The position numbers and the translations under genes were made by a program. DNA of 64,000 nt from Amphibalanus amphitrite (taxonomy: Eukaryota; Arthropoda; Thecostraca; Balanomorpha; Balanidae), in the NCBI RefSeq assembly GCF_019059575.1, contig NW_024881703.1, positions 234,501 to 298,500 on the forward strand. The letters run 5' to 3'. This document shows positions 1-10,936 of this stretch, piece by piece (position 1 is the stretch's first letter; every line of letters begins with the position of its first letter). The notes beneath the pieces were generated by a model. It saw nothing but the letters and a program-made list of their open reading frames with translations, was not told the origin of the DNA and ran no database searches.

Positions 1-109
1 CCACAACCTTTATTTTGCCTAATACGGCGTAATTTCAATATAATTTCGGCGTTACTTGCTCCTAGAGACCTTATTGGCTGCATTCTAGGCACGTGACCTT
101 CGAATTTTT

Positions 110-349
110 GTGGCCCTGACTGGTCAAGTGGTTAACGGAGGCTATTTTCGGGGCAGTAGCCAGGGCGAGCGGACCAGGTCTGATTGTTGTGCAGTTTTGT
201 CCGCGAAAACAAAACTGCACAACAAATCGTCTTGCAACGGGGCAGTCGGCATAGTTGCCGGCGGCATGGCCCACAGCCAGGTCGCCGAGGCACTGGGCAT
301 GAGTTACTGCACGATTTGGCGCTGGTTGTCATGTGACAGAAGCGGATAG
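110..349 (+). pseudogene. possible Tc1-like transposase N-terminal HTH remnant
   Basis: The 79-codon frame ends in a stretch (from about base 236) that reads like the first helix-turn-helix of Tc1/mariner transposases, with an AVGIVAGGM..QVAEALGMS..TIWRWL pattern: a short helix, a turn, and a recognition helix with the usual V/I and W positions. In the family this domain binds the terminal inverted repeats. No DDE catalytic domain follows within the window, so at best this is a 5' fragment. The first 40 residues do not look like transposase and include the hairpin at 182-231. It could also be a chance match to a general HTH pattern. Confidence 0.35.
182..231. repeat. hairpin with ~17-bp arms
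   Basis: The segment GTTGTGCAGTTTTG is followed after a 10-nt spacer by its exact complement CAAAACTGCACAAC. The arms extend a few bases further with a single-T indel. It lies directly upstream of the possible transposase fragment and may be part of the same decayed element. Confidence 0.8.
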
Positions 350-433
350 ACGCCTGAGAACCAGCTAGGTCGCGACAGGAAGAATTCCGCCAGTCGGGTA
401 ACGCAGATCATTATCGCGAAGTGTGGAGCTTAA

Positions 434-930
434 AGGGACTATCCCACCTTCTAAAATGTTGTTACAACCAGTTAAATTGTGCCCGACTTTATAGATTGGA
501 TGACCAGGAACACGGTTCTGGCATTTATTTTTCATTAAACATCTTAGGCTTCCCATATTCCAAACACAAACTTTCAAATATGTGACGTCACAGCCCAAAA
601 TTACCTCCTTCCCCAGGCCACATTACTGTCATAAAGCTGATTCTTTTTACTCTGTAGGCACCACAACAAAGTTCAGACCAAGTTTTAAGCGATTTTTCAA
701 CGAACAAACCCATTTAAATCAGAATGACTAAACGAGGTGACGTCACACTAACGGTCGCTCAATTTTGAAGATAGGGCCTTGTACAAGGCCCATTTTCAAA
801 TGAAGGGAACGAATTTCTTCAACACCAAGAGGCCGCGGGGGTTGCAACCTAGATAGATAGTGGTTTCTGAACCTTGCCGCAAACTTGGCTATCTCAACTC
901 AAACCCCATGTTGAAGGTGGGATAGTCCCT
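434..930. mobile_element. TTAA-flanked MITE, family 1 (piggyBac-type target)
   Basis: Both ends carry the identical 18-bp inverted repeat AGGGACTATCCCACCTTC, and the element is bracketed by TTAA at 430-433 and 931-934. TTAA duplication is the hallmark of piggyBac-type integration. The 497 bp between have no coding potential, so the element is non-autonomous. A similar end occurs at 63346 (AGGGACCCTCCCACCTTC), suggesting a dispersed family. Confidence 0.85.
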
Positions 931-934
931 TTAA

Positions 935-2650
935 GACGGGCAAATCCAAAAGGAAACTGGCAAGTAGGCTGACTGATAAGGGTCATCCAGTTTCCAAGTC
1001 GACAAGCCATCGGTACCCGAGGTTGTCTCTTAAGCTGAAGCCCACGAAGCCACGTCTCCAGCTGAAAACCTCTGCTGAACATGTCCAGGGCCATCTTTCA
1101 ACAGGTCGGCGCCTCGGCTTATCGAGCAAAAACGACGCAGGACTGGTGCTCTTCGAACTTCCCAGCATTCTGGGAGAAGGACAAATTGCCGGGGAATAGC
1201 TCGATAGAAAATCTTAGGCCGAGCGTCCGGTAAGAGGTTAACAAAATGACTCAATGATAACCTGAAAGCACGCTGACCAGGAACGTTGGATCTGTCCGGT
1301 CCAAAATCAGTCTACAGAAGCTGGACATATTGATTTCTGATGTCCCGGACCGTATGCTTACCCGTATCAGGGAGAAGGTGGGATAGAAATGTAAGAAAAG
1401 TGCAACTCTTATGATTATTATTTTCATGCATTTGACGCTGGAAGGTGTGAAATTATTTTTAGGACACCCTCTAAGGCTCGTTCTGCCTCTGTCTCCGTCA
1501 GATATGTGTATGGATCAATTTTGTCGAGAGATCTTCCTCCATTCCTCTTACCTCCCTCCCTCACTTCCACTCTCTGACTGTCGCTCGCTGACCCAATCAT
1601 ATACTCACTTACCGCTCCCCATCTGTCTGTCTCCCTCCCTTCCCCGCTGACCCAATCATATAATGCTTTAAACCTCCCCATCTGTCTCTCTCCCTCCCCA
1701 CCCTGTCTCCTTTATCACATTTCATCGCTCGCTCCCTCCCTCCCCTCCCCTCCCCTCTCTTCTCCTCCCCTCCCCTCCCCTCCCTTAACATCAACTCTCT
1801 CTTCCTTTTCCACCCCTCCAATCCCCTCTTGATAATTGAAAACGTACGGGCTTCTCCGCCCGCGTCGTAGAAAAATAACTGCGGTGCAGATAAATATCTG
1901 ATTTGCTTTCGGTAGGTAATTTAAAAGTAAGTAGGTAATGGGTGCTTCCCTGCCCCGCTCTGTCCTGCTGCGCCCCTACCCTTCTCGTTTCTCCCTAACC
2001 CTGACTCCTACTTCCATCCTTTTCCCTCCCCTTCCCTCACCTCCACTCTCTGACTGTCGCTCACTGACTCAATGATAAACTCATTCATCCCTCCCCATCT
2101 GTCTCTCTCCCTCCCCTCCCCGTCTCCTTTATCACACTTAATCGCTCGCTCCCTCCCTCCTCTCCCCTCCTCTCTTTCCCCTCTCCTCCCCTCCCCTCCC
2201 TTCCTATCCCCTTCCTCCCCTCATCCCCTCCTATCCTCCCTTCCCCTCCCCTCACATCCTCTCTTGGTACTTGAAAAAGTGCAGTCTTCTCTGCCTGCGC
2301 CGTAGATGCATATCTGCCTCTCAGATACGTATCTGATACACTCTCGGTAGGTACTTCAAAAAGTGAGTAGATAAGAGATGCTTCTCCAACCCGCTCCACC
2401 CCGCTCCGTACCTACCTTTCCCCTTTCTCCCAAACCCTCCCTCCCTGATTTCATCCCGGTCTTCCCTCCCCTTCCCTCACTTCCACTCTCTGACTCTCGC
2501 TCACTGACCTAATCATATACTCACTTACCTCTACCCATCTGTGTCTCTCCTTCCCTCCCGATCTCCTTTATCACACTTCTTCGCTGTCTCCCTTCCTCCC
2601 CTGCCACCTACTCCCTTCCCACCTAAAACACTATTAGAATCAAATTGCTT
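935..2650. other. no gene; long C/T-rich low-complexity tract
   Basis: From about 1540 to 2620 the plus strand is dominated by CTCCC/TCCCC runs. Blocks such as 'ctgactgtcgctc...aatcatatactca' recur about every 0.5 kb (near 1575, 2050 and 2490), showing that a unit of roughly 450-480 bp has been duplicated and has diverged. Open frames here are artefacts of the low-complexity composition. Confidence 0.7.
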
Positions 2651-2652
2651 TA

Positions 2653-3624
2653 GGGTAGCCTGGGGCAAGACGCCCCAGATAATTTATTTTGCTACATAAC
2701 TTTTGTCCCACATCACCTGGAAGGCCAAATTTGTGCTCAATGCGTTCTTTGGACATTTTACTTTAAATTACACCCCTCAAATTCATTCACTTATGATCGG
2801 ACTCCCAGCTAGGAAGTGATTTGTGAAGCAACTGCAAATAGGGCGTTTTGCCCCAACCCCAGGGCAAAACGCCCCACGGCCTGGGGCAAGAAGCCCCATA
2901 CTCTAGATTAAAGATTAAACATGCTATTTGACTAAATCTTATATGAGAGGTCCGTTAGACCTTGGGAGGCACGGCACTGAAGTTAGCACCTTCCATCCTA
3001 TCAGGTGTTCAGCTACGACACTATTGTATGAGCAGTTTTTTCACCTGCCTCAGAAGGCCAAATAATAAATTATTGCGATGCAAATGTTAACAAAATACTT
3101 CCTTTGCCATCCAGTTGCTGAGAAAAGTACATATAAATGCATAGAAACATGCCTTTCGCCAGCTACCGAACATTAGGAAGTGGGTAGTCCAAACAACACA
3201 TGAGGTAAAACGCCCCATGGGGCTTTTTGCCCCGCGACCTACTGGGGCGTTTTACCCCATCACGTAGTTCGGTCAGAGAACAACGCCTTGCACTCCAGGA
3301 AGACATAATTTAACACGAACCAACCCGGCATTATAAGCGTTAGACAATAGTCGTTCAAAATACATAAAAGTCGTTAACCTGATGTGGACGATAAAAGAAC
3401 GCCATGATGCATAATATGACAACAAAACATAAAAATCACTCCAAAAACACATTTTTGGCTATATCTCCCTAAAGCGTCATCACAATTTCTTTCCAGTCTG
3501 CTCATATAATGATCGTATAGTGCACGTTTTATAGAAGAGAGGATGTTTCCCCAGAACCTTGCCAGTTCCGAGAAACATCGGTGAGGCGTTTTACCTCGGC
3601 GGGGCGACTTGCCCCGGTCTACCC
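2653..3624. mobile_element. TA-flanked MITE with GGGGC/GCCCC subterminal palindromes
   Basis: The left end GGGTAGCCTGGGGCAAGACG and the inverted right end GGGTAGACCGGGGCAAGTCG match with three mismatches and continue into CCCC. Both are bounded by TA (2651-2652 and 3625-3626), as in Tc1/mariner-type insertion. Inside, the short palindrome GGGGCnnnnyGCCCC or its half recurs at about 2668, 2850, 2885, 3210, 3245 and 3600, mostly near the ends as expected of subterminal transposase sites. No transposase frame is present, so it is non-autonomous (972 bp). Confidence 0.75.
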
Positions 3625-3626
3625 TA

Positions 3627-3765
3627 CTAGAACAACACACCGCCCTTTGCCAGTCCTCAGAACAAACTGAAGTCGCTGGCAGAATGAGCCAGTTGCGGGT
3701 GACCACGATAATTAGCCCCTATTATCTGACATAGTAGAGCTGCCAGATTACCAATTGTTAATTCC
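3627..3765. repeat. fragment of the ~0.8 kb satellite-like repeat
   Basis: This stretch matches the repeat that fills 33-57 kb: 'aacaaactgaagtcg', 'cagaatg..ccagttgcgg', 'gaccacgataattag', 'gagctgccagattacc'. The preceding TA MITE appears to have inserted into, or next to, such a copy. Confidence 0.7.
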
Positions 3766-5312
3766 CTGGAGGGATCTTCTGGTACTGTTAATTATAAATA
3801 TAAAAGTTATTGGCGAAAATCGGGAGGAGGGGGGGGGCAGTTTCTGCCCTCCCCAAGCGGGGCGCGGGATAAGGAACAGTTTTGAATCGCTTCGATTCCT
3901 TTTTTTTTTTGCTCGGCCAGCCCACCGTGTTTTAACTCTGGCCAAAAACTGGCCAGGACGCGAAATATCGACTATTTTTTAACGTTTTCATTTGGCCACT
4001 ATCGTGTTCAAAAATGATCAGAGCATCTTTAACGACGGAAAATTTTATTCCCTTAACTTTTGAAAACGTTGAAAATGTACAACAAAGTCAGACAATTCTC
4101 GAAAGCTAAACTTCGGCGAACAAACGCAGAAACAGTCGCCTTGCTTCACGTCAACATCTTCGAGCTTTGGATTGACAAAACTATATAATTTGGGTACCAA
4201 ACGATAGCGCAAGCTTTTGGCTTTGTAATGAGTCATAATTTATATAATTATGATGCATATAGGTGTTACATTTATTGATTTCCGTCAGCCCTTACATTGG
4301 CACACTTTTTTCGAAAAATGTCAATGTTCTAATAGAGCTACAAAAAATTGTACGCTAGTGTACGGTCTCGGACTACCACCACACTGTGGGTCAAGGAGTT
4401 GTCTATATGTCCTCAAAATTTCAGCTGCGCCTGAGTGCGCCGGTGTTGGGGGTGAACACTTTTTTGAATGAGTCATGTCTGCTCCTGCTGAACCATGGGA
4501 CGGTCGCTAGCGTGCGTCAAGGGAAAATGCTAGTACTCCTCGTTCATTCTCTCGTCTGTTGTGACGAGTTGGTGTCCCATGGAAGGTCGCCGACCTGTGT
4601 GCTACCTGCCGTACCCTGGGGCGTAATCAGCTGACGGCACGACCCCCTACGACACGTGCCAGCTGCATTTTCATGTGCCGCGAGAAGAAAACAAAGGGTC
4701 TCCGGAACCGGAGACCGGACATTGTCGGTGAATGACAGTTGTTCATTCAAAAACTGCTAGCATTCCTATGAAACATACATTTCGTAAATATCAACAGCAT
4801 TATCGGTGTAATTAATTAAGTATAGTACCTATAGGTCTATAACAGGAACCTTCCACCCCATGGCTATTGCAGCAAATTCATAGATGGGCTCTGGAGCTGT
4901 ATGGTCGCTACACATGCTTCCTTGATAGCTTATAAACATATTTTAGTACCTGATGAAGCGCAATTAAATATTCATTGTGCCCAGTTTAAGATGGGACTGT
5001 GAGCTGAAAGGTGACTGTATGAGACCTGCCACAGACCGCTGATCACGATGATCGGCTTTTGGTCGTCCATTACTTGTTTGCCTTCGGCAGGGTTACCATC
5101 GGCCTCTTCAGTCAGTATTACTACTTCGATGTACTTCGATGTAGGTGGTATGGTATCATTAGTGCTGTCCGCCTTTATGAAAAAGCATCAGTTTGCTGCA
5201 GTAAGCGTCAGTTAGTATGGCAATGGGGTGCTTTTACATGCACGTTGTATGCTACATAACTCACCATACAATAGGAATTGGTAAAAAGTTTTGGGATGCA
5301 TTCTACCATTTC
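3766..5312. other. no supported gene
   Basis: Open frames are short and show no recognisable domain. A G-run/C-run hairpin at about 3828-3858, beside 'ttattggcgaaaatcgg', resembles the ends of the TTAA elements, but no partner end or TTAA border was found. A perfect 20-bp inverted repeat lies at 4698-4717 (GGTCTCCGG, AA, CCGGAGACC). Confidence 0.6.
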
Positions 5313-5320
5313 ACGTCATG

Positions 5321-5685
5321 CGATGGCGGATCCAGTGAAGGGCATAGTGGGCATTTGCCCTCCCCATAGCTGAATAGTGTCGGCAAGACTATCCTTTTGC
5401 CGCTCCCAAAGCTGTTGGTGATGAGAAATATAATACAGCGTCGATGCCTATCTAGACGAAAAGCAGGTCTTTTTGTCACAATCATTTTGAGGGATGGAGC
5501 TGACCGCTCACTGCTCATTGTTTAGGTCGGTATGCTGATAACAGATGGAACTCCCTGAACTGCACACATGCAGATTGCAGACGTAGTGAAGCGTTGTAAA
5601 GTCACCGGCGCGGCGATGGGTTGAGGTCACCGAATGGGTCGGAAACTTTTGCCCTCTCCAAACGGATTAGCTGGATCCGCCCCTG
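5321..5685. mobile_element. hAT-type MITE
   Basis: The ends CGATGGCGGATCCAG and the inverted CAGGGGCGGATCCAG form an imperfect 15-bp terminal repeat. They are flanked by the exact 8-bp duplication ACGTCATG (5313-5320 and 5686-5693). Eight-bp duplications and ends of this type are typical of the hAT superfamily. At 365 bp with no coding frame it is non-autonomous. Confidence 0.85.
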
Positions 5686-5693
5686 ACGTCATG

Positions 5694-6678
5694 TGACGTA
5701 AAACATACAGGACTCTGGACTTACTTAAGTGGAGACAGGGTCTAACATCAAGTTGATATAAAAAAATACGTTTGAAAATGTTTTTTTTTATAAATATAAA
5801 GATTGTAGGTCCTATATGAATAAGTCCTATGTATATAAGAGCATTCAAGGTCATCTGAGGTCATCAACGCTAATTGGTCATATCCTCAACCTTGACTTGC
5901 CTCGTCGATGAGCCTTGCTCAGACTTACGATTACTACAAATTTACAGATACCTAAATGCTCGTGCATTCATAGCTAGAATATGACACAATATTTGCACCT
6001 ATATGTTTCGTGACACTTATGACGTCATAAACAAGTACACAAGCATCTGGTCCGACACATTTTGCATTTTAAATGATCGTTAGTCTCCAACGTTTCGTTT
6101 GAGCCCAAAAACACGTCTGTACCTCATATAGTTTCTTAGTTACGAGCCCTGGCCGGTTTTGATCCCGAGTTAAAACATAGTGCAGCCTAGCGCCAGTCTC
6201 GAGCGGTGGGACAGTTAAACCGGCAATTTTGGCCGGGATGCAAAACTTACGTTAAACCGGCTTATGTTAACCCGGGAGCAAAACAACGTGGGAGCCTATC
6301 TTAGGTGTGGCAAAGCTAACGGAGGTGTGGCATCTCCGTTATCTTAGGTGTGGCAAAGAATACTTGTTGCCGAAGTGCCGAAAGAAGGTGCTGGAACCGA
6401 AAACACAACATCACATTTATTGCTGTTCTAAAGAACAATCCGAACGGCAAGGATGAGTCGCCACCGCTCAGTAGGGAACACTCTAAACAGCTACGAGTGG
6501 AGACTGCATTGTAACACAAGAAGGCAGCACGAGAACGCAGCGCAGACTGAGGCAGTAGCACCTCGGTAACCGCATTCGCGAATAGGCCGCTAACACCGCG
6601 GTAACTTAGATTTGTTACCATTCACACTACATAGATACAGTTACACGATACATACACTCTAGAATAACACGATACACC
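5694..6678. other. no supported gene
   Basis: Nothing coding is seen. The phrase 'cttaggtgtggcaaag' is repeated at about 6300 and 6343 with a related copy between, a short local direct repeat. Confidence 0.6.
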
Positions 6679-6885
6679 CTAGCACCGATCTACGCCGCGC
6701 ACGAGGTACGGTGCCAGGTCTGGATCATCCAGAGGGTCGCGGCTCCGCGGAAGGTCTTGTGCAGCAAAATACGCCCTCATTTCCTCGTATATTTGTCTGT
6801 ATCTCGCCAGGCGAGCTGAGATGGGGCTGTTGGCGGACTTTGGAGGCGACGGACACGGGTCTCCGGCAGTCTCCGCCTTCTCTCG
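6679..6885 (-). CDS. possible terminal exon of an unidentified gene
   Basis: On the minus strand a T-rich stretch ending TTTGTGCAG (AG at 6887-6886) is followed by 68 open codons and TAG. The peptide looks protein-like: charged and amphipathic, with ARLARYRQIYEEMRAYFAAQ and then a DPLDDPDLAPYL segment. The exon would begin in phase 0. I recognise no family. No AATAAA is obvious downstream and no upstream exon was found within the next few kb on this strand. It could be an orphaned 3' exon stranded by rearrangement, or chance. Confidence 0.3.
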   Translation of the reverse strand, partial: REKAETAGDPCPSPPKSANSPISARLARYRQIYEEMRAYFAAQDLPRSRDPLDDPDLAPYLVRGVDRC

Positions 6886-7098
6886 CTGCACAAACACAAC
6901 ATTGGTTCATGTATTTATTAACATTCATACACACAGTCATACTTGTGCAAGGTGTCAGTGTTCGGTTGTGGGGTGTAATAGCCAGGGAAAAAGTTCTATG
7001 AACTGAAAAACCCGGCGCCTATTGCAAAGGGAAAAACCCCGCGCTGAAGCCAAAATAGCGCGGGGAAAAAACCTGTATCGTTTAAGCTAATGTAGCTT

Positions 7099-7345
7099 CA
7101 GCCTCCAGTCGGTGTTGGCGCTACGACGGTTAGTGTTTGCACGGGGCCTTTACCGGAGCGCGCAATATGGAGACCGCCTATGCAAGGAGGGATAAGAAGA
7201 GGGACAGGGAGGTGACTCCGCGCGAGAAGGGCGCCCGGAGGCCAAGCAGGAAAAGCTAAGCCCCCAGTCGGTGTTGACGCTCAACGATCTCGGCCCAATC
7301 GACGTGATCGGAGCGCGCAATGTGGAGTCACCTAAGTGTTCGCGG
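7099..7345. repeat. degenerate ~157-bp direct repeat
   Basis: Two copies share 'cagtcggtgttg', 'ggagcgcgcaat.tggag' and similar spacing (starting near 7106 and 7265). The pair lies downstream of H1 and may belong to its intergenic spacer. Confidence 0.55.
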
Positions 7346-7399
7346 TGCCGCGCCTCCGCCGCCGTTAGCGCGCGTGTAAATCACAGGTGATTAGGCGAG

Positions 7400-7765
7400 A
7401 TGGACGATTCAACGGAGCAATTAGTGCGAATGAGAAGCGGTGGGGGAACAACATCGAACGATAATCACAAAAATCACAAGAACAACATCAACAGCAAGAA
7501 TGGAAGATCAATCATTAGCACGTACAATCAACGGCGCGGCGGAGAGAAAATGGCGTAGAAGAATGTAGGAGAGGAGGAAGTTTCTGGCACTAGGCCAGGC
7601 CGGGGGTTGAAGTTCGTGGAGAAGTTGCGCGTCCTTGAGAAATGCGAAGAGTTTTTCGAGGAGAAGTGGATGGTCGTCTCCCAGGAGAGTGGGGAGATCC
7701 AGATGTCATCTGTGCTTAAAAAGACAAAGACGAGACGATTAGATGGCTCTGATAAGAGCCATTGA
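7400..7765 (+). pseudogene. small protein-like frame with one in-frame TAG
   Basis: An ATG at 7400 opens a frame of 52 codons, an in-frame TAG at 7556-7558, and then about 68 more codons to TGA at 7763-7765. The second half is protein-like (LRVLEKCEEFFEEKW, then MVVSQESGEIQM). The first half is rich in N, H and K. No family is recognised. The frame converges on H1, and its last codons run through the H1 stem-loop, so it is unlikely to be a functional neighbour gene. It may be a decayed gene or element fragment, or chance. Confidence 0.25.
7745..7760 (-). terminator. histone mRNA 3' stem-loop
   Basis: The minus strand reads GGCTCTTATCAGAGCC: a 6-bp stem and 4-nt loop matching the metazoan replication-dependent histone 3' processing element. 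It starts about 36 nt after the H1 stop codon, the normal spacing. In the family it is bound by SLBP and directs cleavage without polyadenylation. No convincing purine-rich downstream element (U7 site) was seen. Confidence 0.9.
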
Positions 7766-7796
7766 CATGTGCCAGCGGAATGGTCAGGCACATCGT

Positions 7797-8195
7797 TCAC
7801 TTCTTAGCCGGGGCCTTTTTGGCGGCAGGCTTTTTGGCAGCCGTCTTTTTGGGCTTCGGTGCCTTGGGCTTCTTCGCCGGCGACTTGGCCTTCTTTGCTT
7901 TGGTTGGCTTGGCCTTGGGCTTCTGGGCCTTGGCGGGAGACTTGGCGGTCTTCTTTTTGTCCGCCGACTTTTTGGGAGCAGTCTTCTTTGGTGTCTTTTT
8001 CGCGGCCACCGGCTTCTTAGGCGACTTTGCGGCGGGCTTGGCCGGCTTGGCAGCAGCGGAAGACAGCTTGAACGATCCGCTGGCACCCTTGCCTTTAGCC
8101 TGCACCAGGGCGCCGCTGGTGGCGCCAGTCTTGAGAGCCTTTTTGATGAACGGCGCCAGCTTTTCAACGTCGACCTTGTAGTTCGCTGCAATGTA
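7797..8195 (-). pseudogene. histone H1, C-terminal part (second half of GH1 domain plus tail)
   Basis: Reading down from the TA at 8194-8195, the frame resumes as [19 protein letters not shown], then [22 protein letters not shown]. This is the second half of the linker-histone winged-helix domain, including the wing. A lysine/alanine/proline tail follows, with several SPKK or SPAK motifs (SPKKP, KSPAKA), ending PAKK and TGA. Codons upstream of 8195 in this frame belong to the inserted element and are not H1. With the N-terminal piece at 15005-15175 the protein would be about 188 residues, short but normal for an invertebrate H1. The two reading frames match exactly at the insertion site and no other lesion is seen, so the gene was probably functional until a recent insertion. 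H1 binds linker DNA at the nucleosome dyad in the nucleus. Confidence 0.92.
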
Positions 8196-8524
8196 CAGTA
8201 TATCTAAAAAGTATGTCCCCTGGTTTGGCTCTCCCACAGGAGGCGAATCGGTAACTTGGCTGAATCCCAGTTGCGGCACCCGGCCGCCAGGGTCGCTGTC
8301 GCGCGAGCGGCCTTGACCGCTCGCATGTCATTGGCAGTTCGGTCCCTCCCCATCTATACCGAGGTGGGGAGGGGGAGAAGAGGGGAAGAGAGGGGAGGGA
8401 GCGGCATCCGCTCGGCACTGGGCGATACCTGGCTGACCCCGCGCTCCCTCGCTGACCTTTGTCCTGCCCTCAGGCGAAGCCCGACTTCCTGGCCTATAGT
8501 GGCCGAGCGGAAAACTGAGCTCGC

Positions 8525-8575
8525 GGGGCGCGACTCCATTGGCCCAATCTTATAAATGGAATGCTGTCGTATTCA
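8525..8575 (+). promoter_or_regulatory. CCAAT/TATA-like promoter segment inside the H1 insertion
   Basis: The sequence CATTGGCCCAAT is followed 3 nt later by TATAAATGG, resembling a CCAAT box (in both orientations) and a TATA box. No coding frame follows in the expected place. It may be a promoter remnant carried by the element or a coincidence. Confidence 0.3.
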
Positions 8576-8849
8576 CGGCATTAGATAATTACGGAGCGAG
8601 CGAAGCGAGCGGAGTCTCATACTGAATTAAGGGAAAATCCTGAGTATGAGCGGCCGGCCGGCCGTGGGGACGCTCTTCAAAAGCTAATATCTTAGGAACG
8701 GGACATCCGATTGACAAGCGGTCTTCTTTACTGAATGTCACTTGGACGTAAAAGTTCTGTGGTGTGATGGCCACCATGCGTTCTTGCCAACCACCGCACG
8801 TGGCGCGTGGTAAAGTTGGACATTTTTTAAGAACCCCCAAAATTGCAAC

Positions 8850-9200
8850 CTCAATAACGGCACAACGGTTGGGCCGATTGAATTGGAACTCGGTACACAG
8901 TTAGGTCTTCATCAGATAATTCATCTGCATGTGTTCAGGTTGGGGTGCTACAGCACGTGCGCACGTGCAGGGGGTGCTCCCAGATCTCGAGAACGGCTGG
9001 GCCGATTGCGCTCAAATTTGGTACACGGTTGGGGACCAGTTAGTAGGGTGCCGTGCAAAAGTCAGTTTGGACCCCGCTTGCACGTGCGCACGTGCAGTGT
9101 GCCGCTTCCAGATCTCGAGAACGGCTAGGCCGATTGCGCTGAAATTTGGCACATCGCTAAAGACCGGTTAGTAGAGTGCAGTGCACAAGTTAGTTGGAGG
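8850..9200. repeat. three degenerate ~120-130-bp tandem units with CACGTG boxes
   Basis: The phrase 'gagaacggctgggccgattgcg' recurs at about 8990 and 9118, with a weaker form at 8860. Each is followed by 'aaatttggtacac..' and then 'ggtta.tagggtgc'. The two better copies are preceded by GCACGTGCGCACGTGC, a self-complementary double E-box. Confidence 0.7.
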
Positions 9201-9722
9201 TACCCCCTCGCAATTTCGCACGTGCAAGGCCCATCCTCTCGCTCGCTCCGTTGGTCGCCCAAAAGGCGTTTTACTGGTATTAATGGTGATGCCAGCAGTG
9301 GATGTGGTAAAATACAGTCCAAAATAAACGAAAGCACACGATTCGTGCATAATGCGCCCTCCCATTCAAATAAGCCCGCCCACTTCGATAGATGGTGTAG
9401 TTTCTTAGGGCGTAAAAGATGCAAAACACTGCCGATTTTTTTTTTTAGCTCGGCCACTGGGACCGACAATATACAATTGACTGAAATGCATGAAAACCAT
9501 TTTGCATTTAGGTAATAGCCGTTTTCTGCACCCAAACTTCAGCCAATGACGCCCTGTCCATTCTAAAGCGTTTATAAGATTGGTCCCAGCACCCGATTTT
9601 ATATGAGGAAGTCGTTTAAAAGCATCTTATTTCTAACGAATTTATTATTATGGCCACTTTTACAGGACGTCTATAGAGCTTTGACTTTTACATTTCTTCC
9701 TCGTTCAGGAGAAACGTTTTAA

Positions 9723-10061
9723 CCCTCACCGGACCTTCAGGTTTTCTGAATACCGAGGGGACGTTGGGGGTTGGAAGTGAGGAAACAACCCCCTTCGCCG
9801 ATTCGCCCCTAATTGAGCTAGAGCCTCACGAAAGAAACGATCGTGTGCGTCGTTACGAAATGTAGCGATTGGTCTCCGATTTAAGGACCAGGGTCAGCCG
9901 ATGACTTCGGAGGTCAGGTCAAGTGGCCCAAGGCACAGGTTCGGTTTTTGGTAAATAACTTCGCTAAAAATGATCGCAGATCCACGATTTTAGCAGCATC
10001 GTGTTTGTCTAGCTCAGGCGTGTCGAATGGTATACTTTTTCTTCGGGTGAGATCAACTTAA
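9723..10061. mobile_element. left end of another TTAA-type element (partner not found)
   Basis: TTAA (9719-9722) precedes CCCTCACCGG, a G-run and C-run hairpin about 25 nt further in, and later 'aggtcaggtcaagtgg'. The architecture matches family 2. I could not identify the matching right end. A right-end-like sequence of the same superfamily, GTGAAGG before TTAA at 11895-11898, is on the opposite strand but cannot be paired with confidence. Confidence 0.55.
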
Positions 10062-10936
10062 CCCTTGCCCGTATAGAGGGGGGGGTAGAACGGACCCCCT
10101 CCCTCGGTTTTTCGCGAATAACTCGCGTAAAAAGCGGCCGATCGCGACGAAACTTTCAGTACCCTCGCGTTAATCAATTTTACACCCATCCTGAAATTGT
10201 CATGACCCTGACCTTAATGACCTTTGACCTGCGACCTACTTTTCGAGACCATGTTTGGCCAGAATCGCGATTCGGCGTATGTAGGCTCGCATTAGCGGCG
10301 CGTTTGCAGTCTTTTCGTGATTTTAAGCGTTCAAACATGGGATATGATGTTGCTTCCATGCATTAGGGTGGGTGTCAAGGTCACCGGAAAGTCAGGTCAG
10401 GTCATTGACCTTTGATGACCTCGGTTCACTTTTTCGAGTTTTACATGTTTCTAGGCCAGTTTTAGGGGCTGTATTCGAATTTAGCAGCCATATGAACATT
10501 TACGAAGTAGTTTTGGTGCCCTCGTAACATGTTGCGAAGCTGTCAGAGGCGGTTGCCACCTACTACGAATACCCTTACTGGTTGACCTGACCTGACCTGA
10601 CCCGACCTGGCCTAAATGCATGAAGACATCATCTGTGATCAAAACTAACATGATATTCGTGATCAGCACCCCGAAAACCCCATAGCAGCCACGCTTTACG
10701 ACTTTCTAACAGGTCCCGATTTTCCCGACTTTTGGGTCATTGACCTGACCTGGAAAGTCAACCGATGACCTAGAACCTTAAAATTGGGTATCATCGACTT
10801 CCTCTCGTCACGGCCAACACGCTCGTTTTTTCCGCGAAGCTCTAGCTCGATCAGGGGCGAAACGGCAAGGGGGGTCCAACGGACCCCCCCCCCCCTTATA
10901 CGTTTGCGGCTGGAAAAACACCAATACGGGCGAGAG
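10062..10936. mobile_element. TTAA-flanked MITE, family 2, nested in the H1 insertion
   Basis: The ends CCCTTGCCCGTAT and the inverted CTCTCGCCCGTAT are flanked by TTAA (10058-10061, 10937-10940). Just inside each end is a G-run/C-run hairpin (about 10077-10104 and 10868-10895). An 'ataactcgcgtaaaaagcgg' box follows on the left, then AGGTCA/TGACCT arrays at about 10390 and 10580. The copy at 23136-24028 shares most of its interior, so this is a real family. Length 875 bp; no coding frame. Confidence 0.87.

Noticed and set aside
7743..8207. Plus-strand frames of 139-154 codons over H1
   Set aside because: They are antisense shadows of the biased H1 tail codons.
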